DNA of 64,000 nt from Reticulitermes lucifugus (lineage: Eukaryota; Arthropoda; Insecta; Blattodea; Rhinotermitidae): contig JAKCWW010000653.1 of the NCBI GenBank assembly GCA_026260175.1, positions 1 to 64,000 of the forward strand, in the 5' to 3' direction. Shown piece by piece: positions 58,970 to 64,000 of the stretch (position 1 is the stretch's first letter; every line of letters begins with the position of its first letter). Under the pieces are notes generated by a model. It was not told the origin of the DNA. It worked only from the letters and a program-made list of their open reading frames with translations, and ran no database searches. The position numbers and the translations under genes were made by a program.

Positions 58970-59125
58970 ATGCATTTTAGCTTCGTCATGTCCTTCAGTC
59001 TGCACGTATCAACGCGACTCCCACTGGAAAAATTTCCGTGAAATTTGATATTGGGGACTTTCATGAAAATCTGTCGAGAACATCCAAATTTGGTTAAAAT
59101 ATGGTAAGAATATCGGGAAATGTAC
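58970..59125 (+). repeat. family X dispersed repeat, uninterrupted copy
   Basis: TTTTAGCTTCGTCATGTCC, GCGACTCCCACTGGAA, GTGAAATTTGATATTGGGGA and TGAAAATCTGTCGAGAA match 11743-11925, with no insertion at the point where the 49-kb copy is split. Confidence 0.65.
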
Positions 59126-62100
59126 TTGAAGACGTAAAAATTGTTGCAGGCGACATTAAATCTCCATAAAACCCCTCTCTTCGAGTGAAATGATTGTAAG
59201 GCTGTTCGGATAGCCGAGGACGTGTAAACATTATGCGAAAGGCCACAATGTCACAATGTTATAATGTTACATTATACGTACATTGCAAATCTTGTTAAAT
59301 TTCTATAGACAAGAACAACAAACCCGACGCGCAAAATTGTGAGGTGAGAGTAATATTAGATCAAATTTCTCTTAGGCCCTGAAATGATGTATGGTAAGAG
59401 ATCATGGTAAAATATGCAATGTTCTTCGGCTATTATTTGTGTAAATGTGAACATTTTTTGTTTTCTCTATAATGGCGACATCTAACACAAAAATAGATTT
59501 AGACGTATGAAATTTAGTACTGATATGGAAGATAAACATAATTACGAAAGTCATATGAAAATATTTTTAAAATAAAAGGTAACAATCAAAGAGGCGATAA
59601 AGATTTTATGGTTTTATATCATAAAGTTAATATTAATTATATGAAGTGTATATGTGTATTTATAATCTGAGTCCGTAACATATTAAAGGGATGTACTCGT
59701 ATACACAATGAGCATTTTTTCATGTGCCTCTTTTATAGAAAGGGTATATTTTTATTTGATCTTCATTTACTTTAGGATTAAGTTAAAAAACTTTCGTTAG
59801 TGTAGACCACATTATCTTATACGTTAACCGGTTGGCAATTTAAGATCGACAGCATGCGAAGGTAGAGAAGAAAAGGTATTCCTCTCTAAGCTTTCAAATT
59901 CTATACATTGTGTAACGGATGTGTAATGAATATAATAATTTCAGTAAGTTGGAATTAATTGAAATACACCCGTAAACGTATTACCATTTTTCTTTGCACG
60001 ACATCCAAAGCTTATGAATAGTCCCTACAGATTAACATGAAGCCTGAGAAATTCGTCATCCATTCATTCTAGAAGAGGTGTGAGCGAGATGGACATTGTC
60101 ATTCATAAGGCAGTGTCACGCAAGGATACAATGTACACGCAGCCAGTTACTGTTGTTCCAAATGTTAAACTTAACACAACTAATTGTCAAAACACACCAA
60201 ATCAATGTTCACAGACCTAAAGCCAATTTCTATTACAAGCTTAACTTCACGTACTTGAAGAAGAGTCCGTAAAATATTATAATGGCGTCAGAGGTGCATA
60301 AAATGTGGGAATAAACATACCAACTGAGAACAGACTAGCCTACTTCATAGGCTGAAGGCAAGAGTTCTATTTCACTAGGAGTTCGACATTAAGGTCTTCT
60401 GATATGACAAGCCGTGTTGACCGCTAAATTGTCGTCAAATTTTCGATGAAAAGTATTGTCTTCGACTCCATAACTGAGCAATCATAATAAAAAAGACGAT
60501 TTTTCGAGACGTTGTTAAATCTAAACCGGTCAGAACATCCTAATATTTCAAGAATTGAACTTCCTGTAATTTGCACACAGAAGATAAAATTGTGTACTCA
60601 AAGCTTTGTTATTGTAGTAACGAAAATTTCCCAAATACCAGACACTATCCTTAGGTCTTTCTCAGCTACGCCGATTGTGTAAGTTTATGACACGGTAACA
60701 GCGTAAAATTCATCGCAAGAATTTCTCATTTTTCTTATCTGGAATCAAAGAGCTATATTCATGAAACTGTAGGTACACACTGCTTGAAACTAATTGCTTG
60801 AAATCAGAATCGTCGGGAGGGGGAGGAGGGACCACCTAAGGTGCTGAAAGGTAAAGGTAGTATTGTCCTTATGCCAAAGCACTACATTTGGTATTAAACA
60901 TATTCTCATCCCCGGCACAATCTGCTTTAATATTTAATTCAATCTAACTTTAAAGTAAGCTTCGATGCTTAAATCTAGTAGGACCTCTTTGAATTACGTA
61001 AATATGGGTACTGTTCTACACACAACAAACGTGTACCAATCCATCGCGTCACAGATCAGATTTACCTATATTTAGTCCTCTTAGTTTTAAAATAAGCCTA
61101 ATCAAACACAACGGTTTGTGTAACACATGTGTCGTGATTAATTTGAGGCAAAGATTATCAAATTGAATGACGAATTAATTTTCAAGTTTTTAAATTGAGA
61201 CGATGAACCCGGGGATCTGAATAAGCCTGAAGACTAAGATCCAATGTCGACAATAATCGGGCAATCGGAAATTTATTTCCTCCCGGAAAAGAAAATTCTT
61301 TTACTCCACAGTGCCAATATTGAGTCTGCAGTTTCACTGATGTCGGTCTTCTTCCGCAGAAGCAAGGCGGCCGCAGCAGGAAAATAAACATTTATCACCA
61401 CTTAGTGCCGAATCTAACAATGCGTAACTTTACTCTTTACCTTTACCTTAATGAGAATGTGTAGGGATAACACTACCTTTACCCTTTCGATTAATAAGAC
61501 CACCGGCAAAAATAAAGAGCATGCCTACTCGGATTCCAATTGTATCAGGAATTATTTTAAATTTTAAAATAAACCAAATTTGTGTGAGCCTAATACATAA
61601 AATTTGCACTGAATTTACGTTTTATGCTATACTCAATATTAATTTAATTACTTTAAAACAACAGTAGTATAAACAGAACCTTTGACAACGAAAATGAAAA
61701 TAAATAAACTCACCATGTCGTAAACGTATATTTCCAGTGATGCAGGCTAGAGCTTTTAATACAAAATCACAATAAACAACCCTTAAGGACCTAGTTCGCA
61801 CAACGCACACTGTCTGTAACTGCAATCTTGAAATATAATACCGCATTCTACCCTTTCGGCTACTGGCACTTAGTACTAACCGGAACCAAATGGCCTTCTG
61901 CTTCCTACCAATGTAAAGAACACACAACTAATACCAACTTCACAACTTCAGTTCGACTTTAAATATCGTAGGACACAAATATCGATCATAAAGTGAAATA
62001 CACAGCACCAAAGAGTTATTACGGTAACATAAAATAAAGTAGGCGTTCAAATTAATTCTGCTAGGCTGATTACAAATTTTTATGCAAACATTTTGCATCA

Positions 62101-63727
62101 CGTCACAGTTTCTGTTAAGTGTATTGTATTTAACAAGTAATTTTTCAACTTTTTATTTTTATATTAATAATAATACTATTTTTTCAACAATAATGTGAGA
62201 ACATGACACTTTTTAAAAAAACTGACTACGGAGACGAGTCCTTTGATAAACTAACAGTTCTTCCTCTAGTCAATGATATTTCCATCATTTTGTGGAAAAA
62301 CAACTTGCATTACCTTTTTCAGAATAGCGAGATATTTCTCCCTATCCTCAGATATCTGAATCCAGTCCGCTTCCTCCCATATTATTTCCTTCTCACTCAT
62401 AATACTTCTTCTTTAAAACCTACTTTAATATTACTTTTTCCATCTAAGCCTAGCTCTTGAATGCAGATTTTTACCTTCAGGTTTGCTCATCACAAACAAG
62501 TATGCTATTCTCTTGCCCCCATAATTGCCATATATATTTTCTCCTTTGTTGATCACCCAAATAATAAGCAATTTATTTAGGAGTGCAAACATAAAGCTCC
62601 TCATTATGCAGTTTTCGCCAGTATATTATTACTTCCTTTTAAGCACAAATATCTTTCTGAGTACCCAATCTCGAACATTCACATCCCATGCTTATTTCTT
62701 AATGTGAGAGACAGATATTCACACTCATAAAAAACACTATTTTCCATTGTCGGGGCCCCACCATAGGACCAGTAACAGTCCGAGATTCTGAGTAATATAT
62801 CGCAACATGCTCATTTCTTAAGTAGAGGATATTTTGTATCTTGTACGCCTGACTGAAAGTTTCGTACGCCTGTGTTCATCTTATTACTTCCTGCCAGATG
62901 AAACGTGACAGTTTCTTATGCCTACCCGCACTTGAAACCGAGACCACGTCGTCTGACAAATCGAAATTGCGATCTACCCTACTAGAGATACAAGGAGTGA
63001 CCGAGTCATTTTGTTATGTGCTTGTACGATGCACACAGACGCTGTTTGTCTACTATAATATCAGCATCTTATAATACGGGTACCTGTGAAAATAAACCAA
63101 TATACACACCATCATACTTTTAGGGTTGTCAATTTATAAATATTTCACACGCGTATAAATATAAAATTTTACTTCGCAAAATTTGAATTTTTTTACATGA
63201 ATCCAAGAACTGCGGTGATATTTAACAGTCGACGCAGAGCAACTTACAAGAAGACTCGAATCTTTATTTGTAATTTTGATGACGTAACTAGCAATGTTAG
63301 AGTTGATTCAAAGGAGCAGACTTGGCTACAATATGACGAGCCGCACGCAAATTGTATGAAAAGAAACACTACTCACAGTTCACGTTGTGGTAGAATTTGC
63401 ATGGTACATTTACCAGCATTCACATATTGGAACTCTTAAGTCAGTTTGCACATTTGGATTCTTTATTCAGTGGTACGCAGACGAAGGTAAGCGGTCATCG
63501 GTTTGTTCCAGATCTTACTGTCACTAAGAAAGCGAGTATTTGTGACGTGTCAACATGATTTGACAGACTTTGGCTGCTACACCCTTGTCTAAATTGTAAC
63601 AATTCTGTTCTCTGTAAATATAAGGAAAGTCCTCCTCCGTGCATTACAGTGCTGAGTGTAGCGCCTGAAGGAGGGGGGTTGTAATTAAGCACTAGACACA
63701 GCCAATAATAATGAGCGATATAGGGGT
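59126..63727. other. unassigned DNA, possible SINE3 tail scraps
   Basis: No gene recognised over 4.6 kb. GGTAAAGGTAGTATTGTCC at 60848-60866 and TAACACTACCTTTACCC at 61469-61485 resemble SINE3 tails on opposite strands, but they are too short to call. 60410-60460 vaguely resembles the palindrome at 41.6 kb. Confidence 0.45.
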
Positions 63728-64000
63728 TGGGCCGATCCCAGTGGCCGTGCGGTCTAAGGCGTGGGTCTGCGGCCACTCACTTACTAGAATTGTGGGTTCG
63801 AATCCCACCGGGGCATGGATGTCTGTCTCTTGTGAGTGTTGTGTATTGTCATGTAGAGGTCTCTGCGTCGAGCTGGTCCCTCGTCCAGTGGAGTCCTACC
63901 GAGTGTGGTGTGTCTAAAAAGTGTGATCGTGAAGCGTGGTAAAATGAGACAGCCTAGGCCCTCAAGGGGCTGTCGAGCCATTGGAAAAAATAGGGGGTTG
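63728..64000 (+). mobile_element. SINE1, full length
   Basis: The head GGGCCGATCCCAGTGGCCG carries an A-box-like TGGCCGTGCGG and a perfect B-box GGTTCGAATCC (63795-63805). It is followed by GTCTGTCTCTTGTGAG, TCCCTCGTCCAGTGGAG, the tail GCCTAGGCCC and an A-run ending about 63990. TAGGGGTTG (63721-63729) before and TAGGGGGTTG (63991-64000) after may be the target duplication, but the window ends there. This copy is the reference for SINE1 (about 260 bp). Open frames of 65-71 codons across it are artefacts. Confidence 0.92.

Noticed and set aside
60848-61485. Strings resembling SINE3 tails (TTTACC-rich)
   Set aside because: Too short and simple to separate from chance in AT-rich DNA.
63795-63805. 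Perfect Pol III B-boxes that might mark real tRNA genes (also near 55139 and 48892)
   Set aside because: The cloverleaf does not close and each lies in a SINE with a family-specific body and tail; no true tRNA gene is seen.
63711-63981. Three overlapping frames of 65-71 codons
   Set aside because: They translate SINE1 and its reverse; the peptide is a known kind of false prediction from repeat DNA.
1-64000. CRISPR arrays, bacterial operons, rRNA genes, telomeric TTAGG arrays
   Set aside because: None seen; the sequence is animal nuclear DNA.

Overview
This window is animal nuclear DNA, almost certainly from an insect, and it holds no host gene that I can support. It is AT-rich, and every open frame is short (117 codons or fewer), lacks recognisable domains and often lies inside a repeat. 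What can be read is a graveyard of small retroelements in intergenic or intronic sequence. Two features point to a cockroach or termite (Blattodea), perhaps Periplaneta: the main tRNA-derived SINE, and the C-terminal end of a LINE ORF2 (GHVARMG and LYSSP motifs). I recall both as very common spurious protein predictions from those genomes. That identification rests on memory and has not been checked.

Layout. Positions 1-17 kb are nearly bare: the tail of a SINE at the very start, a pogo/Tigger-like MITE (438-660), two hammerhead-like motifs (3.1 and 5.9 kb) and one copy of an unnamed repeat, 'family X' (11.7 kb). Positions 17-30 kb hold fragments of three SINE families, a SINE with a 14-bp target duplication broken by a run of 50 N (24.7 kb), a 23-bp hairpin (25.9 kb), a 5'-truncated LINE with a 12-bp target duplication (28.2 kb) and two related hammerhead repeats (23.1 and 29.0 kb). 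Positions 33-42 kb hold a 550-bp palindrome with two hammerhead motifs, further single motifs, and a second LINE end. Positions 45-56 kb are SINE-dense, with four tRNA-derived families, two inverted hammerhead elements (48.0 and 49.2 kb) and a second 50-N gap. Positions 56-63.7 kb are bare again, and a full-length SINE closes the window.

The most interesting signal is about a dozen copies of one compact RNA motif on both strands: a CTGANGA box, a short hairpin, GAAA, a tiny stem ending in a TA (or GTC) cleavage site, and flanks that pair with each other. This is the layout of a minimal type I hammerhead ribozyme, known mainly from the terminal repeats of Penelope-like retroelements. At 49180-49409 a fold-back element carrying the best copy is flanked by a 17-bp target duplication. 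It interrupts a family X repeat whose uninterrupted relatives lie at 11.7 and 59.0 kb, so both the insertion and the empty site can be read here. No Penelope reverse transcriptase is visible, so these look like non-autonomous or solo-terminal copies.

SINE names (SINE1 to SINE4), 'family X' and 'family A' are labels of mine for this window only.
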